This document shows positions 45,823 through 57,022 of a DNA stretch of 64,000 nucleotides, in pieces. A program made the position numbers and the translations under genes. The stretch's first letter is position 1. Every line of letters begins with the position of its first letter. Source of the DNA: Petrolisthes cinctipes. Lineage: Eukaryota; Arthropoda; Malacostraca; Decapoda; Porcellanidae. The stretch covers positions 434,001-498,000 of the forward strand of contig JAWQEG010000284.1 in assembly GCA_033782935.1 (NCBI GenBank), written 5' to 3'. The notes under the pieces were generated by a model, which ran no database searches, was not told the DNA's origin, and saw nothing but the letters and a program-made list of their open reading frames with translations.

Positions 45823-48140
45823 TGACACTCATTGCGCTCACAGGGCACTGTATATTAGGGTGGCACACTTGTGGTGAGGCTTACTCGTAGCTTTACTAGG
45901 TACTATCCACAGACGTTACATTTTCATCAAAAGCTAACTGGTGGATTTACAGAGGTACTATCCTCAGGTATTGCATTCCTTAGGAGCCTGTACACACTAC
46001 TACAGCCCATAAGAGGAAAGGGAGTCTATCCTGATGGAATATGCCTTATCTGTATTGAGGCTTGGTATGTAGTGTCACAGGCAATAGTCCTGCACCACCT
46101 TCGAATGAAACGGCCTCAAAAGATAATGCCAAATCATAGATACTGGTCCCTGTAATTGATTTGTAAGATGCACTGTCATTCTCCCAATGCAGGATCTTTG
46201 ACCATGACTGAACCTACAGAGAGGCTGTGAACGCTTCTTATTATATCACAAGTCTCCCTCCACTCATTAGTGACACTCTCATAAATAACTCGGTGTTAGC
46301 AGTCACAACGAAGGTTCGAGGTCGTAATCAAGGTCGGTATCCTGGAGAGTCGAGGGGAAGCGGCACCTGGCTGCAGGGGATACACGCATACAGCTGTTTT
46401 TATCGTACAGGTGACATAGATGGGCTTCTCATTTACGTGCTGGCTGTCTCTTGTCACTGATAGTGTAGAGAGCAGGTCTGCACAGGCAACAGGGGTCTAC
46501 TTGGCTGCATATTCAGAGACCGGAACACAGGATTGGATATAAAGAAGGTGAGCGTTGATGTGGCAATATATGTCAGTGCAAGGATTGGCAATTGCTATGA
46601 CCTTTCGGAGCTTTGGGGATGAATCTGGCCTGTTAGAAGGGATGGGATGTTTGACAGTTGCTGTGACCTTCCTTTCGGAGCTCTGAGGATGGTTCTGGCT
46701 AGGGTAGGGTGTCAGGCTGTTGCTATGACACCAAGTTTAATCACATGTGAAGGCCTTATCCTGCTGCGAGAGATGGAAACAAGTCAGGAGGACTCGCACG
46801 AGTCTGCCGTGGATGTAAATTCTGGAGAAGTTACCTAATTAGACTGTGACCAGATTGGTCAAGTAAATACGGGAAAGATGGAAATAAGTCTCTTGTCACC
46901 CATTCGATAGGGTAATTATGGTGTTGGAGTGGGGTTGATGGTCCCAAGGAAGGTAACTCAGGTGTCATAGTTAGGTATGCCCAGGTATACTGTTATGTCT
47001 GCTTGACTGGTTGGGCCGCCATGTTGTTTCTCTCCATCATCACACTTTAAACGGCTGATTTTGGCTTTCCATTCTGACTGCGGTTTGTGAACGACACTAC
47101 GGCAGTAGTGGTGTGAAGGGTCCTCGAATCTTCACAGGAAAGTGTAAATCGAGGAGTTGGCAAGAGAGTATGTTTAGTTGAGCTAGTCCTTGAAGCAGGC
47201 GAGACATTTCCCTTCTCATCCTAGGTAGGGTGAATACTGTAATACCGGAAGAGTGTGCTAGATTCTGCATCTCATATCTATTCTTTGCTTTGTTCTCCAT
47301 TCTCTTCCACCTTCCCATTCCCTCCTTTTCTCTTCTCTTCTCTTCTTCTTTCCTATTATTTCCTGTTATTCTTGTACTTTTCAAGGGATAATAATGATGA
47401 AACCAAACATATAAACAACATCTTAAATGAAAGACAATGAAACTCATAATAAAATGGCAAAGGAATAATTAAATAATTAAGTGGGTAGTATACTTTTGGT
47501 ATATAAGAGCGCCTAAATTCCTCCAAAGTATGACAGGAAACCGAACAATAAAACAAACAGAAATTATGGTGGCCTGTTGCCTGGAGTAGTTTAAAGGAGT
47601 CATTTGCTCCAGATATACCAATATTGTATTATCTCCTTTATAGGGGAGATTACAGAAATTGAGAAGAGTGTGAGTGTGCGTGTGTGTCCACTGGCGTGTT
47701 ATTTAGTGGTACGTTATGTGTGTGTTGGGAGTGTGTGTACAAAGAAAGCAGTGTGCGTCAATTTGCCTAATGGGGACCCTTTGTTGTGCCTCCGAAACAT
47801 GAACTAGTTCATTCTTTCTGACAATTTCTCTCTAACTAACACTCCCAGACACACACACACACACACAATCACCCCCTCTCTCTCTCTCTCTCTCTCTCTT
47901 ATACTGTAAAATCTGATACTGTAAAAATCGTTATGACCATACAAATTGTATATTTAGAGACTTCAGGTTCTTAATGCTTTCCGATTTCATACTCCTTCAA
48001 TCAAACTTATTTGTCCACAAATCAATTCATTCATTCCCCGCAGACCCTGGCTTCACAATGATTCCTTGCAGTGTTACCAGAAGACCCAACAAATTAAGAG
48101 TACCCTTTTGCAGTACATCAGTACTGGTCGCCAAAACCTG
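45823..48140. other. No recognisable gene
   Basis: Unassigned. Two diverged neighbouring units (about 46586-46655 and 46656-46735) repeat TTGCTGTGACCTT...CGGAGCT. Short (AC)n and (TC)n runs lie at 47848-47900. No domain-bearing ORF. Confidence 0.4.
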
Positions 48141-48405
48141 TACGTGTGTGTGTGTGTGTGGGAATATAGTAAGTATGCATGTGTGATAAGACAGTGTATG
48201 TATGTAAGAGTGTGTGTTTGGGAAGATAGTATGGGTACGTGTGTGATATGTTGTGTGTGTGTGTGTGTGTATGGGAAGATAGTATGGGTATGGGTATGGA
48301 TGTGTGTGTGTGTGAATATAGAGTGTGTGTGTGTGTATGTGTGTGGAAAAATAGTATGTATGTATGTGTGTGGTATGTTCTGTGTGTGTTTGTGTGAACG
48401 GAAGG
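48141..48405. repeat. GT-rich cryptic minisatellite
   Basis: Repeated 50-65 bp blocks of (GT)n plus GGGAAGATAGTATGGGTA. ORFs here are low-complexity artefacts. Confidence 0.85.
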
Positions 48406-49439
48406 AGAGAGAGAAAACGAATTTTCATTATTATTATTATTATTAAGTGCGTTTGTATGCTTGTATGTACGTATGCATATGTGCAAGTGTGTGAGCTATT
48501 ATGTATACACAAGAATTTTAGTTTTTTCTTGTTTCTTGGTATAAATATCTTATATAATGTTTCTGTTACCATTGTGCCCATTCACAATTAGCATTAATTT
48601 GTTCAGCTATGTATATCTGTATGAATTGTAAATAGTATTTAAACTTGTATTGTCGACTAGTGTTTTGTAAATCGTGTAATACCTTTAGTTATATATTATA
48701 TAGGCCTAAACCCATCCCTTGCTATGTTACCTTTCAAATAATTTTTCAGGTCCTACTAAAGCTTCAGCTTATTGGACCTTGCTACTCCAACCAATTATAT
48801 AATGTCCAATTGTATAAACTAATGTAGCAATCGAGACAATATTGATATTGATATAAATATCAATACGGCTGAAATAATCATTCCTTTAATGACTCTTTTC
48901 AAAAGACCTTATGACACCGTCATTTACATAATCGTACGAAATTTCTTTATTATTTGGTTAGTGACGACCCCGCCCACACTGTCAACTAATCTGAGCTAAA
49001 CAGTAGGGGCGATTTTACAGTAGTTCTCATGTGTTAGGTTTCTCCCCAGTCACTCTTGTCAGCCTCGTTATTTTCAAAACGCTCAGACACAGAAAATCTA
49101 TCAAACTGTTCGATAATAATGATCGCTGCATGATTTAGTAGCCAAATTCATCAAGAAATCCACTAATTTACAAGGTCAGTTATTTTTGTTCTAGTGATTA
49201 CAAATCACTATGAATAAATGTGAAATCGGTCTCCAGACATCCGATCATCACCCATCGACCAATAATTGGTAAAGAAAGATATTGCCTTCTGGTTCAAGCA
49301 GTATCCGTTCATGTAACATATCGTTACTTTGACCCAACATATAATCACCACCAACCCCCACAACACTTTTACTGTTACTTCCACTCCACAAGTGCAGCCT
49401 CCACTTTCCCGCGCGTTCCTGCAAGGTTAACCGACTCAG
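48406..49439. other. No recognisable feature
   Basis: Unassigned AT-rich sequence. Confidence 0.4.
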
Positions 49440-51285
49440 CTATTGCAAAGGAACTGGATGAAACTGTGTCACCTTGTGTGAGTGACGAGTTTCGTACTTT
49501 GTCTGACACAGAGTGGCATGAGGAAGAGTTAACGGAGGAAGAAGAGGATGCTGCCGCATCTGCTGCCTCCCATGCACACTGATTTTCCAGTGACTTCCTT
49601 ATTGCCTAACGTGTCGGATCCTGCCTCCCCTGATTATTCAATTTCATCCACGAGTAGTGTAAGGGGTGGCTTGGGGGAAATTTCTTTGTCTCCCATTGTG
49701 GCTAACCACGTGGGTGATGTGGAGAGGCTTACTCCTGCTTCTTCCCCATCCATCTCCGCCCACACCACCGCCTTACCACCCCATCACCACTTAGAAGTTG
49801 GTTTAGGAGGTTAGATCTCTCCCCTTTTTTTCTCATCCTGCGACTCATCGCCAGGAAGACGTAGTGAAAGAGGATGAGGAAAAAGAATGGGTAAAGGACG
49901 AGGAAAGGGTAAACAAGGGAAAAGGAGGAGGAGGATTGCTTTTTCCCTGGATCCTGATAGCCCGGATCCATATGACCTTACGCCCCCACCACCACTACCA
50001 CCATGTCAGGGTCGACTGGATTATTATGTTTGTGTTGACGGATTGCGATGATTTTCAGCCGAATGTACCCAACTTCGAAGCCAGAGAGTCGGGTACACAG
50101 GCTGAATTTCCCTGTCGTCCTACGTCATCCATACTGAGCTATATCACGGCCTTCTTTGACGTAGCACTGATGACGTACATGACGTAGGAAACGAACAACT
50201 TCAGAGAACTGTTTTTGAATCTTGGCAATGAGTCAGTTGAGGATCAGTTTAGGTATGCTGTCCTGGACTAACGTGACCATTGCCGATATGTATGTGTGGT
50301 TACTGCTGACAATGTTTATACCACATTGCAGGAAACATGGCCTAAAGGACTAATGGACCAAGGACGACGTACTTACCACGCATATCTTCAGGTAGTATAC
50401 TGTATGTCCAGGGACCGTACCTCCAATTCGCTCCCAACATGAGTCCACACCCCAACGATAGGCTGCAAAAGTTACGACCCGTCCTGACCCTGCTCCTGAA
50501 TAACCTACGGGCGTTCTTTTGACCATTCCAAAAGTTGGGTATCGATGAGTCTCGGTACTGTTACGGGGAAGACTTGCTTTCATGGAGTGTATCCCCTAAA
50601 AAGTATAGATGTGGAATAAAATAATATGTCATCTGCGCTTACAAGACTGTACAGTATATGTGGTGGAATTTGTAGTTTATACGGGTACATATGTGGACAT
50701 CCCTCTTAGACCACTACTTCGATCGTAACTACATCTTGTTCACCGAGAACTACAACATCTCTCCAGCACTCAGCCAGTATCTCCTGCAGCACCAAACAGG
50801 ATCATGTGGCAACGTTCGTGCCACTAAAGAGGATGGCCAGCTATCCCCCATACTCAGAGGGGTGACTGTTTGAAGAAGAAATGTGTGAGGACATGTTGGC
50901 GATCAGGTGGCACGACAAGAGGCCCGTTAACATGCTCACCACGGTCAAAAAGGGCGATATGCAGGATTCTGGCAATGTTGAGAGTGGCACAGGTAGCCCC
51001 ATCCTGAAGCCTGATGCTGTGCTCGACTACAACGTCAATATGAGATTCGTCAACAAATAAGAAATGATGGACTGCTCAATCGATTGTTTGAGAAAAACCT
51101 GCAAGTGGTACCATACTTTACAAGAAGGCCTTCCTCCACCTTCTTGACATAGCAGTACTGAACGATTTCATCCTCTACCTCCAGCACCACGCCGACTACA
51201 AACTATCATTCCGAGAGTTTGAGAAGGAAGTAGTACAGCAGCTGCTGGGGAGGTACAGCTCCGGTCAGATCAATCGACCACACCC
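49440..51285 (+). pseudogene. piggyBac-type transposase relic
   Basis: Cut-and-paste transposase of the piggyBac family, broken by stops and frameshifts. An acidic N-terminal part (DEFRTLSDTEWHEEELTEEE) probably belongs to it. The conserved body starts near 50040 with DDFQPNVPNFEARESGTQAE, then SYITAFFDVAL. After damage comes FAPNMSPHPNDRLQKLRPVL (about 50430), then FQKLGIDESR, holding the first catalytic Asp. At 50691-50873 SLLDHYFDRNYILFTENYN carries Glu where the second Asp is expected, and TGSCGNVRAT follows. A frameshift precedes LAIRWHDKRPVNMLTT and LDYNVNMRFVN, where the third Asp is Asn before a stop. Cysteine-rich C-terminus and TTAA-bounded ends were not found. Confidence 0.82.
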
Positions 51286-51470
51286 TATTCACCAGCGACT
51301 TGGTTTGGGCCTCAGCGGATCTGGTAACAGTTGCAGGTGGAGGGAGGGATGTGGGTGCGTGAGAAGGGGAGAAATGTGGGGAGGAGGGGGAGAAGAAGTA
51401 GCAATCATCATGGTGTGGCTGGTGGGAGAGGGGAAAACGATCGATGGGGTAGGGTAGACAAGAGTGTCAG
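51283..51470 (+). repeat. piggyBac 3' flank, shared with 29430-29660
   Basis: G-rich stretch beginning CACCAGCGACTTGGTTTGGGCCTC, matching the complement of 29470-29580. Presumably 3' UTR of the transposon. Confidence 0.6.
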
Positions 51471-53261
51471 GAGGTATGAATGCAACGGAATATTAATATT
51501 AGTATAAACCGTTGATAAGGTGTCGAATCCGCAATAGTATTAAGAATTGCATCCTACATTAGGTGGATAAAGAGGAGTGAAGATGATGGTGATGGGGAAG
51601 AGGGTATGGCAAATGAGGGTGAGAAGTTGAAAAGAAATTACAAACAATTAATCATTAGAATATCTGCTGCATTATATTGCATTCTATCTACTAAATAAAG
51701 ACACTATATATTGTTCACAGCCGTAGTGGGATTAGTTTATTATCATTTTGATATTAGGCAAGAAATAAAGATTTTTTGCTACCTTTCGGAACCGAACCAA
51801 TCCCTTTTCTGTTTTCGGCTATCCCTGTCTTACTTTTATCCCTCATGCTTGCAGTTCTCCCTATTTATTACCTACTCACGCCGTGAAAAAAGAATGATTG
51901 ATTAAATATTTTTATCCCCTTCACCCACAGCCTACAGAATCTTTCATTTAGGCATAAGACGGTGTTCCGTTCTATCTCTTTTAATAATCATTTTACTCTA
52001 CGAATACTCCATTAATCTATTTACCAGACCACATGTTTTGTTTCTTCAATTTATTTTTTTAAGCGGGCGGTATGACAAGACTCTCCCAGATTCCAGTTGT
52101 TAATGAAACATAGATTACGAGGTGACCAAATCAAAGTCTTTAAATTGTTAAAGGTTTTAGTGATTTTAATATTAGCGAATATATCATTATTGACGAAAAA
52201 ATGCAAAAAGAAACCATGAATATAAAATTAGCACAAATAAAACTAAACACTTCTTTAGTATGGTAATTACTTAGTATGGTAATTTATTTACCTTCAAGCA
52301 AATGAGTTAAAATTAACTCCATCTTACACTATTTGCTCTAGAGTGATCAATGCATGCTAAATTCGGTTTCAATATAGGATGTAGTGTTAAATCAACTATA
52401 AAATGAAACCACAATTATTTAGACCATGTCAGACTGCTTCTTCCTGTGCTTCTTACGAAAATAAAAGTAATTTCTTATTTTCGACCTTCCTACACATCAA
52501 ATCCCAAGGGAGAGTATTAAGGGTCAAGATAATTATACTGTTAAAGTGTAGTGTATTTACTACAATAGAAATTTTTAAAAATAAGACTTTTTCAACAAAT
52601 TGGTTAACCCTTTTTTCTCTTAATTTTAAGAAGAGAATTGTATATCACATTCTAAGCAAAATTCTTTATAAATGCTACCATAGTACAGTATTCTAAGACT
52701 TCTTTGATTATTATAAATAACCTACTTTTTGCCATTTTCGGTAAGGGGAGGTCAAATATTGCGATGATCGAACTTTCAAGAAAAATCCACTACCCATCCC
52801 CACACCAAAATGCAGGTCATCGGTAAACATTATTATTCAGATCGCAAGAACCTTCATAGAAAAACAAACACAAAAACAGACACTCAAACCTTGCCCGCTA
52901 ATGCAGGTGGTAACAAGTTTCTTTTGTTTTCTTCCATTCCTAAATTTCACATCAATGTTTTCAAAACTGAGTGATCTCCCTTCCAACTGTTTCATTGTTT
53001 GGTGGGGAGGAGCTTTCCACTATTCTATCTTCTCTTTCTATTAGTAGTTAGTAGCTTAGACGAAAAACAGCCTCATAAGACCCAATAGATCTGCTGCTAT
53101 TTATATAATTTGTATTATTAAATATTCCTCTTCCTCCTCCTCGTCTTTCTTATCTAAATCCTTGCTAATTTAAGTCATTATCTTAATCCCCCTCCTTCTC
53201 TCCTTTCCACTCTTCTTCTTCACCCTTCTTGTTCTACACAACGGATTCTATACTCGTATAT
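51471..53261. other. No recognisable gene
   Basis: AT-rich, no partnered repeats seen, no domain-bearing ORF. Confidence 0.4.
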
Positions 53262-53564
53262 CCTGATGTGGTCTGTTTCGTGGCACAATTTGGAAGAATC
53301 ATTAGCTCTCCAGTTCACCCAAACAAATGACACCCATATTTAGATAAAATGAAATATTACCAAATATTATTTGAGTCAAATAAAACCAAAAGTTAACTAA
53401 TTATATTCACTGTCAGCACTTGTGATTACCTCTCCTCAAAAACGAGAGAGTAAAGGAAAAAAATATTTAAAAAAGTTATAAACTAAAGAAAAAAATTGAA
53501 AATAAAAATAAATAAATAAAATGTACTGAACGTGACGTTAAATAAACATTGTTCTATCTATCTA
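53262..53564. repeat. Repeat preceding a (TA)n tract, copy 1
   Basis: Matches 60650-61015 in order: TTAGCTCTCCAGTTCACCC, TCAAAAACGAGAGAG, TATAAACTAAAGAA, GAACGTGACGTTAA, then the microsatellite. Copy 2 has a long (GA)n expansion at the GAGAGAG position. Family unknown. Confidence 0.7.
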
Positions 53565-53708
<144 letters not shown>

Positions 53709-53851
53709 AAATTCACAGCAACTTCTGCATTCACGAGTTTTTTACTGATTTGCTTAATCTTCTTAGCTATGCTACGGTGAGCAGAAGGTAATACCCATAG
53801 GAGCTGTCCAAGGGATATTGAAAATGATTTTTCTTGAGCTATTTATTTTAC

Positions 53852-53879
53852 GAGCTTTCGACCTCAGGTCATCTTCAGG
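53852..53879 (-). ncRNA. Second hammerhead-like motif (Penelope type)
   Basis: Minus strand: CTGAAGA (53872-53878), bulged T, stem II GACC/GGTC with a TGA loop, GAAA, then GCTC. Same architecture as the motif at 2572-2604, including the T bulge and a 2-bp stem III, while the stem sequences differ in a compensated way. That argues for structural conservation. No Penelope RT lies next to it. Confidence 0.5.
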
Positions 53880-54047
53880 TAATGACAAAGGATTTTGTTT
53901 TTCTATAACGTGGGCATTACGGCAGCAATTTTTTTTTCTTCCTTGTCAGAGGTGTCTTCTCTTGTGGTGGTGGTGGAGGAGGCGTTGCAGGGATTGGTAT
54001 CTATCTAGATATTTCTCTATCTATCAATATTATATATTTACAAGCAT

Positions 54048-54570
54048 TGTACCAGTCCATAAGGCTTGGACTCTTTCAGGATCTGGCAACTTACTTGTGT
54101 GTTAAATTTTTCTTGGTGTTGGTGTGGTAGCGTAGCAAGCGTTAGTGTAGATTCAAAGTGGTAGAATTTAAACTTCACTGTTAAATATTTAATTTATTAT
54201 ATTTAACTCTATGGGAATACTGTGCCTTGATTTGTCTTGTATTGCTATCTGTGGAGCCCAGAGTTAAGTATCCTACTTGTAAGTCTTGTTCCTGTGCTTA
54301 TATGTGTTTCCTATCTCTGAATTGCCAGCAGTGTCTAGATCGTACTGTCTTAGTGAGTCAGGTTATTTACTGGGGTCAAGTGTCAGTTTAGCCAGCTCCT
54401 TCTCTCTTCTATTCCTTATTCTCTTTCTCTCTCTCTTCCTTCCAGTGTGAAAGTAGAGAGAAGGAAAGGGTTAATGGTTCCTGGTGTGTCCTTTCACAAA
54501 CAGCTGTAAGCAGAGAGAAGATGTTACTTGAGTCTTGTCCCTTCGCAGGTCAAGTAGTGTGTAGGCTCTG
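54048..54570 (-). repeat. Solo LTR related to the 6.8-16.3 kb gypsy element
   Basis: Starts TGTACCAGTCC and follows the same order as the LTRs at 6755 and 15743: CTTTCAGGATCTG, TAAACTTCACTG, GTATCCTACTTGTAAGT, GCCAGCAGTGTCTAGAT, then a TC-rich stretch and AGTGTGAAAGTAGAG. It is strongly diverged (an older or different subfamily), and its right end is not clear. No internal region follows. Confidence 0.7.
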
Positions 54571-54697
54571 TGTGTGTGTATGTGTGTGTGTTGTTGTTGT
54601 TGTAGAGCAGTTGCGTTCGGTCAGGTGTCTGCCTTAATGGTTAGTAATCTGTCTTTCGTTTTCCTCCTATTTTAATTGACCTTGGGATTGTGCGTAC

Positions 54698-55423
54698 AGC
54701 ATGTGGGCGGTTGAATATGCTAGCCCCTGCTGGGGGCAAGAGGCATTGGGCCTCTTCATTAGCCGCCCTTGCGAGTGGGAGGCACCGGCCAACCCGTTGT
54801 CGTCCGAACACTCTCCTGCGGAAAGTTGGAGGCCTGCGGCCTCCCAGCGACCGCCCTACGGGAGGCTGGTCCCTCTTGTCGAAGAGAGTATAATCATTAG
54901 ATTCGGGATCAAATTTCACCCATAAACTGATTTAGTTTCATTAAATTCAGACAACTTGCAAATTTGACCCCATATGATCTTGCATGACCCCACCTATGTG
55001 CGAGCTGAGGTCAAAAGTATTTTTCACTTAGTTGAGCTACTATGACTATCGTAAAATTGCCCGAAAACGGCTTCCAAATCCGTGAAATAGGTCGGAAATT
55101 AAAATTTTGTAAATTTCTGTGAACATTGACCTGACCCAAGGGGTCAAGTATAGGTGATTCCCGGTAATGAGTTATACAGGTACATGTAGCTTAGGAAGAC
55201 GCGTCGAACGGCACCAAGATGGACGCCGTACGATCAAAAGTGACTGAGTAAAATAGATTTTATGAGTCTATGGGAACTCTGACCCCCCCAAAACCCCCCT
55301 CTAAAGTTCACCCCGGGTAGGGACTCTGTGTGCGAACATGTTTAGTGCTATGCTATCGATGTGCAAAATTTCAGCGAAAACGACTGTTGGGAACTGGCAC
55401 TTTGTTTGCCCCTTCCCCACTAC
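54698..55423. repeat. R800 interspersed repeat, copy 2 (interrupted)
   Basis: Matches 32445-33220. It is broken at 55423 by the CsRn1-type element and resumes at 60547 with CTACCACCCCCACGCTACAATT, the same end as copy 1. Confidence 0.88.
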
Positions 55424-55926
55424 TGTAGTGTACCATAAAATAGGTCGATTTTCTTTGATTGAGTGTGTAACCATTCTCTACCAGCCCTGTATTGTGATTC
55501 ATTTACCATTACATTCCTTCATGCAGATAGCCTATGCAATTTCTTTCAGCATATTCTCTTTGCCATTTTGTGTAATATCATTGTCTGCATACTCTTGCAA
55601 AATTTCATGTATACAACATATGTATTATACATTTAATACCATAACCAAATACTCTTAGCTTTGTTAACGTCAGGTACGCAGAGAATTGTATATAGTGTTA
55701 ACTATTTTTTGACATTAAATCATTGGGAACTATTCACCGCATCTCTCTCTTCCTTGAGCACTTCTTAAAGAGAGTTATAGACACTTACACTTCTTAAAGA
55801 GAGTTATAGACACTAGCTCCTGAGGCTGAGAAGTGTAGTGGAGAAACCCTGACAGTGGCCCTTACACAGGAGCCTTCTTTAGGTAGCAGCACAACTTATA
55901 GTTGGTGGCTACACCACCCACCAACA
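55424..55926 (+). repeat. 5' LTR of the CsRn1-type element
   Basis: 503 bp. Compared with the 3' LTR it has an extra 28-bp duplication (ACTTCTTAAAGAGAGTTATAGACACTTAC type, about 55768-55815) and lacks 7 bp (AATTATC-like, near 55480). 503 minus 28 plus 7 equals the 482 bp of the 3' LTR, and otherwise they are almost identical. Confidence 0.95.
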
Positions 55927-56096
55927 AGTGGTGACCCCCGGAGATTGCAGCCGTCACCAACAAGTGGTGACCCCCGGAGATTGCAGCTGTCACCAACAAG
56001 TGGTGACCCCCGGAGAGAGCAGCTGCAGCAATCACCAACAAGTGGTGACCCCCGGAGAGTGCAGCTGCCGCGATCGCCAACAAGAGTGGATCAAGC
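55921..56096 (+). repeat. Tandem array of LTR-end plus primer binding site
   Basis: Units of 36, 36, 42 and 42 bp begin at 55921, 55957, 55993 and 56035. A decayed fifth is at 56077. Each reads CCAACAAGTGGTGACCCCCG, i.e. the last six LTR bases joined to the primer binding site, followed by GAGATTGCAG-like sequence. The first unit is the genuine LTR/PBS junction. Confidence 0.93.
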
Positions 56097-56410
56097 TGCA
56101 GTCTACAAGATCGCCTTTGCCCTGCAGTCACTATCAAGTAGTGACCTGGAGTACTGCCGCTACCCTCCAATAGTCTACAAGAACGCCTTTGCCCTGCAGT
56201 CACCATCAAGAGGTGACTTGAGTTGCTACCTCTCCTGTGCAGCTGTTGCTCCCGCCACAGTGCCACTGTCCATCCTATCTACATTATCGCTGCGAACCCT
56301 GAGGCATCACCAGTCCACAGCAGCCATCTGTAAGCCTCCAACAACGCCGTTGCTGCCTGCCATCCAACACCTATACACCACTGGTACTCACGGCAGTCTA
56401 GCTACCAGCA

Positions 56411-56550
56411 ACAGTGCTTCACCTTGGATTACAGTGCTTCACCCTGGATTACAGTGCTTCACCTTGGATTACAGTGCTTCACCTTGGATTACAGTGTTTC
56501 ACCTTGGATTACAGTGCCTCACCCTGGATTACAGTGTTTCACTCTGGACA
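56411..56550 (+). repeat. Tandem array, 7 x 20 bp, in the element leader
   Basis: Units ACAGTGCTTCACCTTGGATT with one- or two-base changes, in register from 56411. They lie between the primer sites and gag. An open frame across 55855-56586 is produced by these repeats and is not considered a gene. Confidence 0.95.
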
Positions 56551-56695
56551 GTGTATTGTCCTTTATTATTAGTGCCTTGTGTGTGAATTACAGTGCCAGT
56601 GTATTCAGCAGCATACTGGTATAACCTGACTAACGCAGCTGCCGTGATATCAGGTAACCCTCGTCAGCATTTACACCCTGAGTTCACTGACCAAT

Positions 56696-57022
56696 ATGTC
56701 TACTGAGGATCTCTCAAACTCAGGCAACCACACTGCCACTGCAGTAGCCATGAGAGCCCCTGCTTTCTGCAACCAAGAAAATTCCCAAATTGCCCAGCTC
56801 GCCAATCTAATTTCCCAGCTTACAATGGAATTCAGCAACCTGAAGAAACAAATCAACAACCACCCAAGTTCCCGACCCTCGACGCCAAACCGCCAACACC
56901 AGCGGTCACGTTCAAGGAGCACTTCAAACTTCTGCTACTACCATCGCAGGTTTAGGGATAAGGCTCTCAAGTGTGAAAAGCCCTGCAGCTACATGGCGTC
57001 AAACAACAACGGCGAACATTAA
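56696..57022 (+). pseudogene. gag: Gag of the CsRn1-type element, internally deleted
   Basis: 108 codons: MSTEDLSNSGNHTATAV, then APAFCNQE, which normally leads into the capsid domain. The frame passes at once to NSQIAQLANLISQLTMEFS, normally found after capsid. The capsid is missing, presumably by in-frame deletion (the family's Gag is roughly two to three times longer). The C-terminal CHCC box (CYYH, then CEKPC) and basic stretch (RQHQRSRSRSTS) are intact. It ends at 57022. The pol frame overlaps the gag end and lies in the -1 frame. Confidence 0.82.

Noticed and set aside
48027..48581. His/Thr-rich 184-codon minus frame
   Set aside because: It reads GT-rich minisatellite DNA and has no conserved part.
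55855..56586. 243-codon plus frame and its 134-codon antisense partner with PTSGDPRR-type repeats
   Set aside because: They arise from the 36/42-bp PBS array, whose unit lengths are multiples of three, and from the 20-bp array in the retrotransposon leader.
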